Assembly (NCBI GenBank): GCA_023416995.1
Contig: JAEZGI010000069.1
Coordinates: forward strand, 1-64,000
DNA: 64,000 bases
Source: Bacteroidota bacterium
Lineage (GTDB): Bacteria; Bacteroidota; Bacteroidia; Chitinophagales; Chitinophagaceae
Reading direction: 5' to 3'
Shown here: piece after piece, positions 54,335-62,918 of the stretch
How positions within the stretch are numbered: position 1 is the first letter of the stretch
Layout of the letters: every line of letters starts with the position of its first letter
The notes under the pieces: model-generated
Databases searched by the model: none
What the model saw: the letters and a program-made list of their open reading frames with translations, nothing else
What the model was told of the DNA's origin: nothing
Position numbers and translations under genes: made by a program

Positions 54335-55693
54335 CTATTTTTTGTTCAGCTTTTGTAAGATTTCATTGATCGCCTGTTTTGAAAACCAGGTGGAGCCGAT
54401 CAACACGCCCTCAATAGATTTTGTATTTTTTATGTCTGTCAGCGGATTAGCCGACAACAATACAAGATCAGCCGGTGCACCTTCCCGTATGGTCCCCATT
54501 AATGGATTTTTATAGAACCGGCCAACATTTACCGTTCCGGTTTTTATAGCTTCATAGGGTGTAAGTCCTGCGTCTACGAGATATTGTAATTCGTGGTGAA
54601 CGCTGAATCCCGGCACATTAAAAACCTGTGGTCCGTCAGAGCCCAGTAACAGGAGCCCGGCCTTGTTAACTTCATAAATCAGTTTGCGGCGTATGCGCAG
54701 AAACTGTTCAACTTGTTCCTTTTTATATGCGGGATTACCAAGTAAAGATTGTTTTGTAGATATCCAATCATCCAATGTTTTTTTATTTACATAAACCATT
54801 TCCGGCTGCGCTGCAAGTTGTACGGGATCAACAGGTGCGAGCCATCGCTCGGCGAGTGCCTGGGTAGGCACAACCCAGATCGTATTCTCTTTGAGTGCCG
54901 AAACCAGTTTTGGGATTGCGTTTGAATCGGCCCTGTGACCAATAAAAGTTGCAAAAAGACCTCTTTGTTGTTCTGGTATAGATTCAATACCCGGAACCAG
55001 GGCCTCAACAAACCCGTCCATGTGATCTACTGTCGCGTATCCCGCTTCAATGGCTCGCCAGATACCAACATCATAAGACACATGACCTGCGAATGGTATC
55101 CCCGCTTTCTGGGCCGCAGATACCACTGCGTCAAAATTCTGCAGCTTTAAACCGGGGTGCAGTTTTAGGAAATCATATCCTGCAGCTTCCTGTTCTTTGA
55201 CTCTCGTGGCCGCCTGTTGTTCATTTTGCACCGTATTACCATTGAATGATGGGCCGGAGGTATAAAAATGCGGGCCGGGTATTTCGCCACTGCGGATCTT
55301 TGCTCTTAATTCAAGATGGCGGGGATGACCCAACATTCCGCGGATGGTCGTAACCCCGTTTACCGCGAATAGTAACAGGGTTTCTTTCATCGGTTCAAGA
55401 TTATCCACCGGTGGTACATGTGCATGCATTTCCGCCAGCCCAGGCATGAGGTAGCGCCCCTTTCCCTCCACAATTACTGCCCCTTTGGGATAAACGGCAT
55501 TCGATGCGGCCGAAACAGAAATTACCTTACCATTCTGTACAACTACCGTTTTATTTGCGTGAATGGAATCTGAGTCCATTGCCACAACATTAACATCTTT
55601 GAAAACTACCTGGCGATTGCCGGTTTTCATTATCCCTTGTGCCCATGCAGACAGGCTTCCAAGAAAACTACAGAGGATAAACAGGTATTTCAT
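54335..55693 (-). CDS. Exported amidohydrolase-family metal hydrolase
   Basis: This 452-residue protein has a signal peptide (MKYLFILCSFLGSLSAWAQ). The amidohydrolase barrel has the HxH metal pair in MHAHVPP, a Lys in FLKLHPG, His in FAGHVSYD and TVDHMDG, and the last Asp in LLLGSDGPQVF. The small beta domain wraps both ends, as in imidazolonepropionase-like and prolidase-like enzymes. It probably cuts peptide-type or cyclic amide bonds in the periplasm. The exact substrate is unknown. It stands alone on the - strand. Confidence 0.86.
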   Translation of the reverse strand: MKYLFILCSFLGSLSAWAQGIMKTGNRQVVFKDVNVVAMDSDSIHANKTVVVQNGKVISVSAASNAVYPKGAVIVEGKGRYLMPGLAEMHAHVPPVDNLEPMKETLLLFAVNGVTTIRGMLGHPRHLELRAKIRSGEIPGPHFYTSGPSFNGNTVQNEQQAATRVKEQEAAGYDFLKLHPGLKLQNFDAVVSAAQKAGIPFAGHVSYDVGIWRAIEAGYATVDHMDGFVEALVPGIESIPEQQRGLFATFIGHRADSNAIPKLVSALKENTIWVVPTQALAERWLAPVDPVQLAAQPEMVYVNKKTLDDWISTKQSLLGNPAYKKEQVEQFLRIRRKLIYEVNKAGLLLLGSDGPQVFNVPGFSVHHELQYLVDAGLTPYEAIKTGTVNVGRFYKNPLMGTIREGAPADLVLLSANPLTDIKNTKSIEGVLIGSTWFSKQAINEILQKLNKK

Positions 55694-55752
55694 ATCGGGT
55701 TTGTTTGAGTGAATGCCAGCCAGGCAGAAAAACCGTTCTGATAAATTTACGA

Positions 55753-55760
55753 TAATTTTG
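55753..55760 (+). promoter_or_regulatory. Candidate -7 box upstream of the aldo/keto reductase gene
   Basis: TAATTTTG at 55753-55760 matches TAnnTTTG exactly. It lies 92 bases before the aldo/keto reductase ATG, so the transcript would have a leader of about 85 bases. No strong -33 TTG at the usual distance is seen. Confidence 0.3.
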
Positions 55761-55852
55761 AACCGTTATCAGCCGTTGTCTTCGCGATGGGTGATTTTCA
55801 TGTGATTTCCATCATCGGTAAACTTTGGTTCAGCAACTAAACACAACTTGCA

Positions 55853-56752
55853 ATGATGAAATACAGAAAACTTGGTACATCATCGCTTGAGGTCAGCGAG
55901 GTTTCATTTGGCTGTATGTCACTTGGCAGTGATGAGCAGGAAAACAGGCAACTGATCAGCGATGCCATCGACGGAGGTATCAATTTATTTGATACTGCTG
56001 ATATTTATGATAACGGCCGGAACGAACAAATGCTTGGGGCGGCCCTAAAGGGAAAACGAACCAGCGTTCTGATTGCATCGAAAGTTGGCAATCGCCTCCG
56101 TGCTGATGGATCAGGATGGGATTGGGCACCGACCCGTGCATATATTATTGCTTCAATTGAAGACACGCTGAGACGTTTGCAAACTGATTATCTCGACTTA
56201 TATCAGCTTCATGGCGGTACCATCGATGATCCGATTGATGAAATTATTGAAGCCTTCGAGTTATTGAAACAACAGGGAAAGATTCGTTACTACGGCATCT
56301 CATCTATTCGTCCAAACGTAATCAGGGAATACATCAAAAGATCGTCCATCGTTAGCGTGATGATGCAATACAGTCTGCTGGACCGACGGCCCGAAGAGAT
56401 CTGTTTTCCCTTGCTTGAAGATGCGCGCATTGGAATACTGGTGCGGGGCAGCGTTGCCAGGGGTTTGCTTGCCGGCAAACCAGTAGCTGAATACCTGAAA
56501 TACAATAAACTGGACGTACATAAAATGGCAATGGCGGTTGCAAGTATAAGCAGTGAAGCCCGCAACCAGATGCAAACCGCGGTGCGTTATGTTTTGCAGC
56601 ACGAGCCCGTTACTTCGGCGGTGGTGGGTATCCGAACCCCCGAACAACTGCGGTCTGCACTTTCTGTTGCCGATACCCAGGCATTAACCGCACACGAACT
56701 TGAATACCTTAACCAGGTGCTCCATCCTAATTTCTACGAAGAACACCGCTAA
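55853..56752 (+). CDS. Aldo/keto reductase
   Basis: This 299-residue NADPH-dependent TIM-barrel oxidoreductase has the expected Asp and Tyr in FDTADIYDNGRNE, Lys in LIASKVGN and His in DLYQLHGG, which together form the AKR catalytic tetrad. The C-terminal cofactor segment is AVVGIRTPEQL. The start MMKYRKLGTSSLEVSEVSFG is typical. It reduces aldehydes or ketones in the cytoplasm. It is not clearly tied to its neighbours. Confidence 0.9.
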   Translation: MMKYRKLGTSSLEVSEVSFGCMSLGSDEQENRQLISDAIDGGINLFDTADIYDNGRNEQMLGAALKGKRTSVLIASKVGNRLRADGSGWDWAPTRAYIIASIEDTLRRLQTDYLDLYQLHGGTIDDPIDEIIEAFELLKQQGKIRYYGISSIRPNVIREYIKRSSIVSVMMQYSLLDRRPEEICFPLLEDARIGILVRGSVARGLLAGKPVAEYLKYNKLDVHKMAMAVASISSEARNQMQTAVRYVLQHEPVTSAVVGIRTPEQLRSALSVADTQALTAHELEYLNQVLHPNFYEEHR

Positions 56753-56857
56753 ACAATTTTTGTGATCAATAGGGGTATGGGGCCCCAGGGTTGTCATTTA
56801 ATAAACAATCCTTTGGCAGAGGCCCTCAAATACAGCACCCTATATCAATCCCTAAGA

Positions 56858-57421
56858 ATGGAAGTATCTCGGAAGGGCAATTTGGAACAGGAAGGCAAGA
56901 TAGCTTTTGAAACGGTTTTTAAATCAAACTATAAAGGCTTACATGCTTACGCCTATACCATCCTGAAGGATGAAATAATGGCTGAGGAAATGGTTCAGAA
57001 CGTATTTTGCAAACTTTGGGAAAAACGCGCGGGTATCAATGTTCAAACCTCGCTCGCGGCATACCTGTATCGCTCGGTTTATCATGAAAGCCTGAATTAC
57101 CTTAAACACCTTAAGGTACGGGAGGCTTACGGTTCATACGCCAGATCGCAGCTGCGATCGGCGGTGGATACGGCAGAGAAAAAAGTGATGGTATCTGATC
57201 TTGAAAAAAAACTGAATGAAGCACTGGACCAACTGCCTGAACAATGCCGGATCATTTTCCAGATGAGCCGGTTCGAAGAACTTAGGTACCAGGAAATAGC
57301 AGACAGGCTGGGCCTCTCAATAAAAACTGTTGAAAATCAAATGGGCAAAGCTTTACGCATCCTCCGCCTCAAACTATCGGATTTTTTACCTCTTGCCTTG
57401 CTAACATTTCTTAACCTATAA
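56858..57421 (+). CDS. ECF-type RNA polymerase sigma factor (FecI-like)
   Basis: From the ATG at 56858 the protein has 187 residues. A GTG at 56762 would add 32 residues unlike any sigma N-terminus. Region 2 shows FETVFKSNYKGLHAYAYTIL and EEMVQNVFCKLWEK. Region 4 has LPEQCRIIFQMSRFEELRYQEIADRLGLSIKTVENQMGKA-like helix-turn-helix spacing. It is followed by a FecR anti-sigma gene and an STN-domain protein, the layout of a Bacteroidota cell-surface signalling unit. It probably transcribes the genes downstream when released. Confidence 0.9.
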   Translation: MEVSRKGNLEQEGKIAFETVFKSNYKGLHAYAYTILKDEIMAEEMVQNVFCKLWEKRAGINVQTSLAAYLYRSVYHESLNYLKHLKVREAYGSYARSQLRSAVDTAEKKVMVSDLEKKLNEALDQLPEQCRIIFQMSRFEELRYQEIADRLGLSIKTVENQMGKALRILRLKLSDFLPLALLTFLNL

Positions 57422-57430
57422 AACCAGCCG

Positions 57431-58402
57431 GTGAAACATTTTCTACCAAATATGAATGATGAGCTGCTGGTGAAATATCTCCTGGACGAAGCCACTGAAG
57501 GAGAGCAGCAGCAAGTGGTATCGTGGCTCAGCCAATCAACCGACAACAGAAAATACTATAACGACTTCGAACTGATCTGGCACCAAAGCAGAATCCGCGC
57601 TCAATCAAGCACTGTTGATGAAAATGCTGCCTGGGAGCGATTTCAACAGAAGATCCGGCAAAAGAGTGAGCCGGCGCCGGTGATCAGACGGTTTCATTTC
57701 AGTGCCGTGGCTGCGGCTATCCTGGTAGCTATCACAGTTTTCACAGTTGTTTATCTCGCTGTATTTAAAACGCCCGACCCTGTTATGCTTGCTGCAAATG
57801 ATGTGGTAGTGAAGGACACACTTCCTGACAATTCGGTTGTAACACTAAATAAAAACTCTACGTTAAGTTATGAAGAAGATCGCGGTACACAGAGAGTAAG
57901 AAAGGTGAAGCTGGATGGCGAAGCTTTCTTCAATGTGGCACCCGATAAATCGAAACCATTTATCGTTGAAGTTGACTCCGTTATTGTACGCGTGGTGGGT
58001 ACCTCTTTCAATGTAAGAAAAACAGCAGCTTACACAGAAGTTATCGTTGAATCTGGTGTGGTGCAGGTAACCGCTCACCAGCAGAACATCACATTAATTA
58101 AAGGTGAAAGCATCCGGATAGGGGATAGCGGTATTGTACAGCCGAAAAATGATGTGAAAGACGCTTTGCACCAGTATTACCGTACCCGTGAATTTGTCTG
58201 CGACAATACTCCTCTCTGGAAGCTCGTGGAAGTGCTTAATGAGGCTTATGGCAGCCATATCACAATTGCCAATGATGCCTTGCGTCAATATCCGTTAACC
58301 ACTACTTTTCATAACGAACCACTTGATAACATCCTTCTGATCATACACGAAACATTCGATATCGAGATTGAAAGAAAAGGCGATCAGATTCTGCTCCGTT
58401 AA
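57431..58402 (+). CDS. FecR-family anti-sigma factor
   Basis: This protein has 323 residues from GTG 57431, or 316 from the ATG at 57452, which gives the common NDELLVKYLLDE start. The N-terminal cytoplasmic part should bind the sigma factor. One transmembrane helix follows (about residues 89-111). The periplasmic FecR domain has DNSVVTLNKNSTLSYEED, GEAFFNVAPDKSKPF and VVGTSFNVRK. The C-terminal DUF4974-type domain (PLTTTFHNEPLDNILLIIHETFDI) is typical of Bacteroidota. It should pass a signal from the envelope to the sigma factor encoded just upstream. Confidence 0.9.
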   Translation: MKHFLPNMNDELLVKYLLDEATEGEQQQVVSWLSQSTDNRKYYNDFELIWHQSRIRAQSSTVDENAAWERFQQKIRQKSEPAPVIRRFHFSAVAAAILVAITVFTVVYLAVFKTPDPVMLAANDVVVKDTLPDNSVVTLNKNSTLSYEEDRGTQRVRKVKLDGEAFFNVAPDKSKPFIVEVDSVIVRVVGTSFNVRKTAAYTEVIVESGVVQVTAHQQNITLIKGESIRIGDSGIVQPKNDVKDALHQYYRTREFVCDNTPLWKLVEVLNEAYGSHITIANDALRQYPLTTTFHNEPLDNILLIIHETFDIEIERKGDQILLR

Positions 58403-58416
58403 TACATAACCCGATC

Positions 58417-60291
58417 ATGAAATTATTAATCAGTTTGCTATTATCTGTTTCGATGTTGCTTTTCTGTCAGTCAAGCCTTTCGCAAACACATCTTGGAAAA
58501 GTGATACCTATCCAGGTAAGCAATCAGCCTGTTGACCAGGTTTTGGAAATACTCAGCAATAAAGGCAACTTTTATTTTTCCTATAACAGCAATATCATTC
58601 CCCGTGATTCGCTCGTGTCGGTGTCAGAAAGCAATCGTACCGTACGTCAGTTGCTCGAACTTTTGTTCAAATCGGGTTTTGAATATCGTGAGAGCGGTAA
58701 TTATATCATCATCCGGCGGGCACCAATAAAACTCACCCTGGTGACATCCAGCGCTGTAACTGAAAATAACCATTACACCGTGAGCGGTTATATAATTGAT
58801 GATCAGACCGGTCATACAGTAAGCTATGCAAGTGTGTATGAAAAACAGCGACTTGCTTCAGCAATCACCAACGAAAAAGGATTTTTCAAGATCAGGCTAA
58901 AAAGCAGGTATAAAACCGCAGCACTGACTGTAAGCAAAGAGTTTTATGAGGATACAACGGTGGTAATAGAACCCAGGTTGAATCAGCAGATAACTATTAC
59001 GATAATGCCACTTGATGTTACGGAACAGTCAGTGGTGATCAGTCCCCGCAACTATGAAGCACCCGACAGCATCATGATTGCCGTTCGCCAGAGTGACACG
59101 GTAAGTTGGTTATATACCTACCGGAAAACAGATTCGGTAAGAATAGAGAAAACGCAGTTGGGCGAATGGTTTATCAGTTCAAAACTAAAATTCCAGTCGC
59201 TGAATCTCAGCCGGTTTTTTACTGTGAGACCGGTGCAGGTATCGGTGGTTCCAGGTATAAGTACAAACGGCAAGCTTAACAGCCAGGTCGTCAATCATTT
59301 TTCGTTTAATGTTTTTGGTGGTTTCTCAGGCGGTGTAAACGGTTTGGAAATTGGCGGTTTATTCAATATCAATAAACGCGATGTTCAATACACACAGGTC
59401 GCGGGTATCTTTAATACCGGTGGCGGCGACATGAACGGTGTGCAGGTTGCAGGTGTACATAATACCGTCTTGCAGACGGGTATCGGAGTTCAGGTTGCGG
59501 GTGTGAATAATTATGTTCAACATGCCTTTACTGGGCTGCAGGTGGCTGGCGTTTATAATCACACGGGCAGTTGGTTGCACGGTATGCAGGTAGCCGGTGT
59601 TGCCAATTATACCAATTCAAGGGTAAAGGGTTTGCAATTGGCTGGTGTTAGTAACTACGCCAATCGTACGGTTAAAGGGATGCAGATCGCTTCTGTTGCT
59701 AATATTAACCCCGCAGAAACCAGAGGCGTACAGATCTCCGGCATTGTTAACTACTCAAGGCGCTTACGCGGTTTGCAGATTGGGCTTATCAATATTGCAG
59801 ATACTTCAGATGGTTATAGTATTGGTCTTATCAATATTGTACTGAAGGGTTATCATAAACTTGCGCTTTCAACCAATGATATTATGACAGCAAATGTTGC
59901 TTTCAAAACAGGCAACAGTAAGCTTTACAGCATTTTGCTGGGTGGTGCCAATGCAGACAGCAAACAACGCATCTATTCATTTGGATATGGACTGGGGAAG
60001 GAAATGATTCTGACAAACTGGTTCAGCCTGAATCCTGAACTCACCACCCAATACTTATATCTTGGTTCATGGGATCATCTCAACCTTCTTGGGAGGGCAA
60101 CGCTCAACTTCAATCTTAAGTTTGGCCGCCACTTTGCCATTTTCGGCGGCCCTGCGTTCAACGCATATTATACAGATCAGCCTTCGGCTGTCACCGATTA
60201 TAAGTTTGATATCATACAAGGAAAACAATATAAAATTTCAAACGATATCACCGGTTGGTTTGGCTGGAACGCGGGTGTCAGTTTTTTTTAA
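58417..60291 (+). CDS. STN + carboxypeptidase-regulatory-like protein with LA_2272-type surface repeats
   Basis: This 624-residue protein has a signal peptide (cleavage near Ser22-Gln23), an STN domain (about residues 28-100, VSNQPVDQVLEILSNKGNFYF) and a regulatory-like beta-sandwich (about 120-200, VSGYIIDDQTGHTVSYASV). No TonB plug is seen. Residues 309-475 instead hold about eleven tandem copies of a G-x-Q-hydrophobic-AGV-x-N unit, for example GVQVAGVHN and GLQVAGVYN, as in LA_2272-family surface repeat proteins. The C-terminal part looks like outer-membrane beta strands ending in Phe. It lies 14 bases after the FecR gene and could be its surface sensor. Confidence 0.78.
   Translation: MKLLISLLLSVSMLLFCQSSLSQTHLGKVIPIQVSNQPVDQVLEILSNKGNFYFSYNSNIIPRDSLVSVSESNRTVRQLLELLFKSGFEYRESGNYIIIRRAPIKLTLVTSSAVTENNHYTVSGYIIDDQTGHTVSYASVYEKQRLASAITNEKGFFKIRLKSRYKTAALTVSKEFYEDTTVVIEPRLNQQITITIMPLDVTEQSVVISPRNYEAPDSIMIAVRQSDTVSWLYTYRKTDSVRIEKTQLGEWFISSKLKFQSLNLSRFFTVRPVQVSVVPGISTNGKLNSQVVNHFSFNVFGGFSGGVNGLEIGGLFNINKRDVQYTQVAGIFNTGGGDMNGVQVAGVHNTVLQTGIGVQVAGVNNYVQHAFTGLQVAGVYNHTGSWLHGMQVAGVANYTNSRVKGLQLAGVSNYANRTVKGMQIASVANINPAETRGVQISGIVNYSRRLRGLQIGLINIADTSDGYSIGLINIVLKGYHKLALSTNDIMTANVAFKTGNSKLYSILLGGANADSKQRIYSFGYGLGKEMILTNWFSLNPELTTQYLYLGSWDHLNLLGRATLNFNLKFGRHFAIFGGPAFNAYYTDQPSAVTDYKFDIIQGKQYKISNDITGWFGWNAGVSFF
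59341..59841 (+). repeat. Tandem protein-coding repeats (GxQ-h-AGV-x-N units)
   Basis: About eleven degenerate units of roughly 15-20 codons lie in this stretch of the STN-protein gene. The amino acid pattern is kept (Gly, Gln, Ala-Gly-Val, Asn) while DNA copies vary, so selection acts on the protein. A solenoid or beta-strand stack is the likely structure. This is not a CRISPR or DNA-level satellite. Confidence 0.75.
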
Positions 60292-60326
60292 CTCGGTACA
60301 AGCATGCACAGCGCCGGGAATTATAA

Positions 60327-60350
60327 CGGTTTGTTAAGAACCGCTTTTTA
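60327..60350 (+). terminator. Weak hairpin with T-run after the STN-repeat gene
   Basis: CGGTT (60327-60331) and AACCG (60339-60343) form a short stem with a 7-base loop, followed by CTTTTTA. It begins 36 bases after the stop at 60291. It could end the sigma/FecR/STN transcript, but the stem is short. Confidence 0.4.
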
Positions 60351-60422
60351 TTGCAAAATAAATCAGATTGGGATAGGGGAATGACCATTAAAAATTGTCA
60401 TACTATCAATAAAACTTTAATC

Positions 60423-61136
60423 ATGAAAAAGATCAGACTGGCTTTATTAATTGTATCCGGCATTGTATTATTGACATCCTGCAGAAAAGTGATCGGAAGA
60501 GGCGAACATGTAACTGAGCAACGTGCAACGCCCAACTTCACCGGGGTTGAGCTCGGTGTGCCCGGTGACTTGTATTACACTCCTTCAGCACAATTTAAAG
60601 TTGAAATCACGGCACAACAAAATGTGCTGGATGTAATTGAAACAGATGTTTCAGGGGGAAAGCTCAAAATCAGGGTGAAACATGGTGTTAATCTACGTAA
60701 GCACGAATCGATAACGGTAAAGATTTCGGCACCGGACCTCCGCGTGCTGGGTGTAAATGGATCGGGCAACCTGCATGCGTTGTTACCTTTTTCACCTGCA
60801 TCGCTTGATGTTTACATCAACGGATCAGGTAAAGCAGAGATCGGGGGTGTAACTACTTCGAGACTTGATGCAAAAATCAGCGGTTCAGGAAATATTTATG
60901 TTCACGATGGTGATGCAGAATATGAAGAACTGGCCATCAGCGGCAGCGGCGATATCGATCTTGCCGGTGTGGTTGCCGATGAAGTTAAAACAAGCACCAG
61001 TGGTTCCGGCAATATGCGCGTGCACGCAGTTTCTAAACTGGATACTAAAATTTCCGGTAGCGGCAGCGTTTATTATAAAGGGAACCCCGTTATCAAAACA
61101 AATGTCTCCGGATCGGGCCGCGTTATTCCGATATAA
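60423..61136 (+). CDS. DUF2807 (GIN-domain) lipoprotein
   Basis: From ATG 60423 the protein has 237 residues. The frame from 60351 would place 24 polar residues ahead of the signal. The lipoprotein signal ends LLTSC (Cys20). The mature part repeats the pattern ISGSG/NGSGN (VNGSGNLHA, ISGSGNIYV, ISGSGDIDL, TSGSGNMRV, ISGSGSVYY), the mark of the putative adhesin-like GIN domain, predicted to fold as a right-handed beta-helix. These proteins are common in Bacteroidota and their function is not known. It follows the STN-repeat gene and may respond to the same sigma factor. Confidence 0.85.
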   Translation: MKKIRLALLIVSGIVLLTSCRKVIGRGEHVTEQRATPNFTGVELGVPGDLYYTPSAQFKVEITAQQNVLDVIETDVSGGKLKIRVKHGVNLRKHESITVKISAPDLRVLGVNGSGNLHALLPFSPASLDVYINGSGKAEIGGVTTSRLDAKISGSGNIYVHDGDAEYEELAISGSGDIDLAGVVADEVKTSTSGSGNMRVHAVSKLDTKISGSGSVYYKGNPVIKTNVSGSGRVIPI

Positions 61137-61206
61137 CATTTCAGAATCAACTACCCTTGCTTGCGCGGATAATAATCCCTGACCGTCGCGGCGCGTTATT
61201 TATCTG

Positions 61207-61214
61207 TAAATTTG
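61207..61214 (+). promoter_or_regulatory. -7 box upstream of the S1-domain gene
   Basis: TAAATTTG at 61207-61214 matches TAnnTTTG exactly and lies 26 bases before the ATG at 61241. A clear -33 TTG is not seen. Confidence 0.45.
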
Positions 61215-61240
61215 CACTCAAGCATAAAAACAGGTAATTC

Positions 61241-62071
61241 ATGGTACGCATCGGAGAGTATAATAATCTGAAAGTTTTAAGGGTAGTTGATTTTGGCGTT
61301 TACCTGGATGATGAAAAAGAAGGCATCCTGCTCCCTAAACGTTTTGTGCCTGAAGGTGTTGAGGCAGGCGATACACTGAAAGTTTTTGTTTACCATGATT
61401 CTGAAGACCGGGTGATTGCCACGACCCTTGAACCAAAAGGAGCGGTTGGTGATATTGTAAAGCTACGTGCAGTCGATGTTACACCGCAGGGCGCTTTCCT
61501 GGACTGGGGACTAATGAAAGACATCTTTGTTCCTAAATCGCAACAGTTGATGCGCATGATTCCTGGCGGGGATTACCTGGTAAAAATATATATTGATGAA
61601 CGTACGGGGCGTGTTGCTGCAACCGAAAAAATCGACCAGTTCCTCGATAACGATCACCTGACCGTTAAGGAAATGGAACTGGTTGAGCTGGTGGTATACA
61701 GGCGAACCGATATTGGTTATCTTGTTATTATCAATAACCGGCATACCGGTGTATTACACTTCAACGAAGTATTCCGTGTAATTGAAACGGGCGACAAACT
61801 GCAGGGGTTTATCAAAAAAATTACTCCCGATAATAAGATCGATGTTGTTGTCGGTAAACCTGGCTATGGTAAAGTGGAAGATGAGACGGGAAAGATACTC
61901 AGGCTCTTACAGGAAAATAACGGATACCTTCCTTACCACGATAAATCTGACCCCGACGAAATCTATAACTTTTTCGGGATGAGCAAAAAGACTTTCAAGA
62001 TGACCACCGGTAATCTTTACAAACAACGTAAACTTGAGTTCACGAAAACCGGTATTAAGTTGCTTGAATGA
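61241..62071 (+). CDS. CvfB-family S1-domain RNA-binding protein
   Basis: This 276-residue protein is made of three S1-like OB folds and a C-terminal winged-helix. The second and third S1 units show AVGDIVKLRAVDVTPQGAFLDWGLMKDIFVPKSQQ and the ending FFGMSKKTFKMTTGNLYKQRKL is the typical wHTH of CvfB/YitL. CvfB-like proteins bind RNA and affect expression of other genes in Gram-positive bacteria. The role in Bacteroidota is not established. It has its own probable promoter and no operon partners. Confidence 0.88.
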   Translation: MVRIGEYNNLKVLRVVDFGVYLDDEKEGILLPKRFVPEGVEAGDTLKVFVYHDSEDRVIATTLEPKGAVGDIVKLRAVDVTPQGAFLDWGLMKDIFVPKSQQLMRMIPGGDYLVKIYIDERTGRVAATEKIDQFLDNDHLTVKEMELVELVVYRRTDIGYLVIINNRHTGVLHFNEVFRVIETGDKLQGFIKKITPDNKIDVVVGKPGYGKVEDETGKILRLLQENNGYLPYHDKSDPDEIYNFFGMSKKTFKMTTGNLYKQRKLEFTKTGIKLLE

Positions 62072-62101
62072 TCCCGATCGCATTAAACTAAGAAATCTTC
62101 G

Positions 62102-62130
62102 TTTGCTCCGATTGCCATTGTCTAAATTTG
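62102..62130 (+). promoter_or_regulatory. Bacteroidota-type promoter for the HAD gene, near-leaderless
   Basis: TTTG (62102-62105) and TAAATTTG (62123-62130) are spaced by 17 bases, matching the Bacteroidota -33/-7 pattern. The HAD ATG follows 6 bases after the -7 box, so transcription would start at or very near the start codon. Confidence 0.55.
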
Positions 62131-62136
62131 CGGCCT

Positions 62137-62793
62137 ATGGCAAAAGCTTTTGTATTCGATCTGAACGGCACTATTGTAGATGACATGCATTTTCACAACC
62201 AGGCATGGTTCGACCTGCTCAATGGTGAGTTGAAAGCGAATCTTACCTGGGAGCAGGTTAAAGAACAGATGTATGGAAAGAACAGTGAACTGCTGATACG
62301 CATCTTCGGACAAAATCATTTCACACAGGAAGAAATGGACAGGCTTTCACTGGAAAAAGAAAATCGTTACCAGGCTGCATATAAAACTCAACTCAAAGTG
62401 ATTGCCGGTCTTGAGCAGTTCCTCGAGGCGGCGTCTGAAAGATCCATCCCCATGGCCATCGGTTCTGCAGCAATTCCCTATAACATAGATTTTGTACTGG
62501 ATAACCTTGATCTCAGGCGATTTTTTACTGCCGTGGTCAGTGCTGATGATGTACAGGAAAGCAAACCACATCCCGAAACTTTTCTCAGTTGTGCCATGTA
62601 TCTTGACGTAAAACCGGAAGACTGTATCGTGTTTGAAGATGCTCCGAAAGGTGTTGAAGCCGCAAGAAACGCGGGCATGAAAGCTGTAGTAATAACTTCA
62701 GCGCATCAACCGGAAGATTTTCAGCAATACGATAACGTGCTGGCGTTTATCAGCGACTACAATGATCCTGCACTTGCGCAATTGCTCGACTAA
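62137..62793 (+). CDS. HAD-superfamily hydrolase (beta-phosphoglucomutase-like) with DxN motif
   Basis: From ATG 62137 the protein has 218 residues. A TTG at 62128 would add three. It has the subclass I cap and motif I VFDLNGTIVDDMHFH, where the nucleophile Asp8 is kept but the second Asp is Asn10. Motif II is IGSAA, motif III is in SKPHPET and motif IV is VFEDAPKG. The +2 Asp normally acts as general acid/base, so activity may be altered. The gene lies 125 bases upstream of a ribulokinase gene and may act on a sugar phosphate. Confidence 0.82.
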   Translation: MAKAFVFDLNGTIVDDMHFHNQAWFDLLNGELKANLTWEQVKEQMYGKNSELLIRIFGQNHFTQEEMDRLSLEKENRYQAAYKTQLKVIAGLEQFLEAASERSIPMAIGSAAIPYNIDFVLDNLDLRRFFTAVVSADDVQESKPHPETFLSCAMYLDVKPEDCIVFEDAPKGVEAARNAGMKAVVITSAHQPEDFQQYDNVLAFISDYNDPALAQLLD

Positions 62794-62918
62794 ACAATAA
62801 CTGATCGCTGGCGGCTCTTTTCCCGGGCAAATATTTTTTTTAAAATATAAATGTACAATCTACACTTAATTCCATTTTTGTGTATATTGTTGCCCTAACT
62901 AAAGCTTTGCCAAAACTT

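Noticed and set aside
59341..59841. Regular repeats that could suggest a CRISPR array or tandem DNA satellite
   Set aside because: The repeats lie in frame within a long gene, vary at DNA level and are conserved only as protein pattern. There are no identical direct repeats with unique spacers.
60381..60401. ATGAC-N11-GTCAT inverted repeat upstream of the DUF2807 gene
   Set aside because: Five-base arms with an 11-base spacer are expected by chance in this composition, and no partner regulator is implied.
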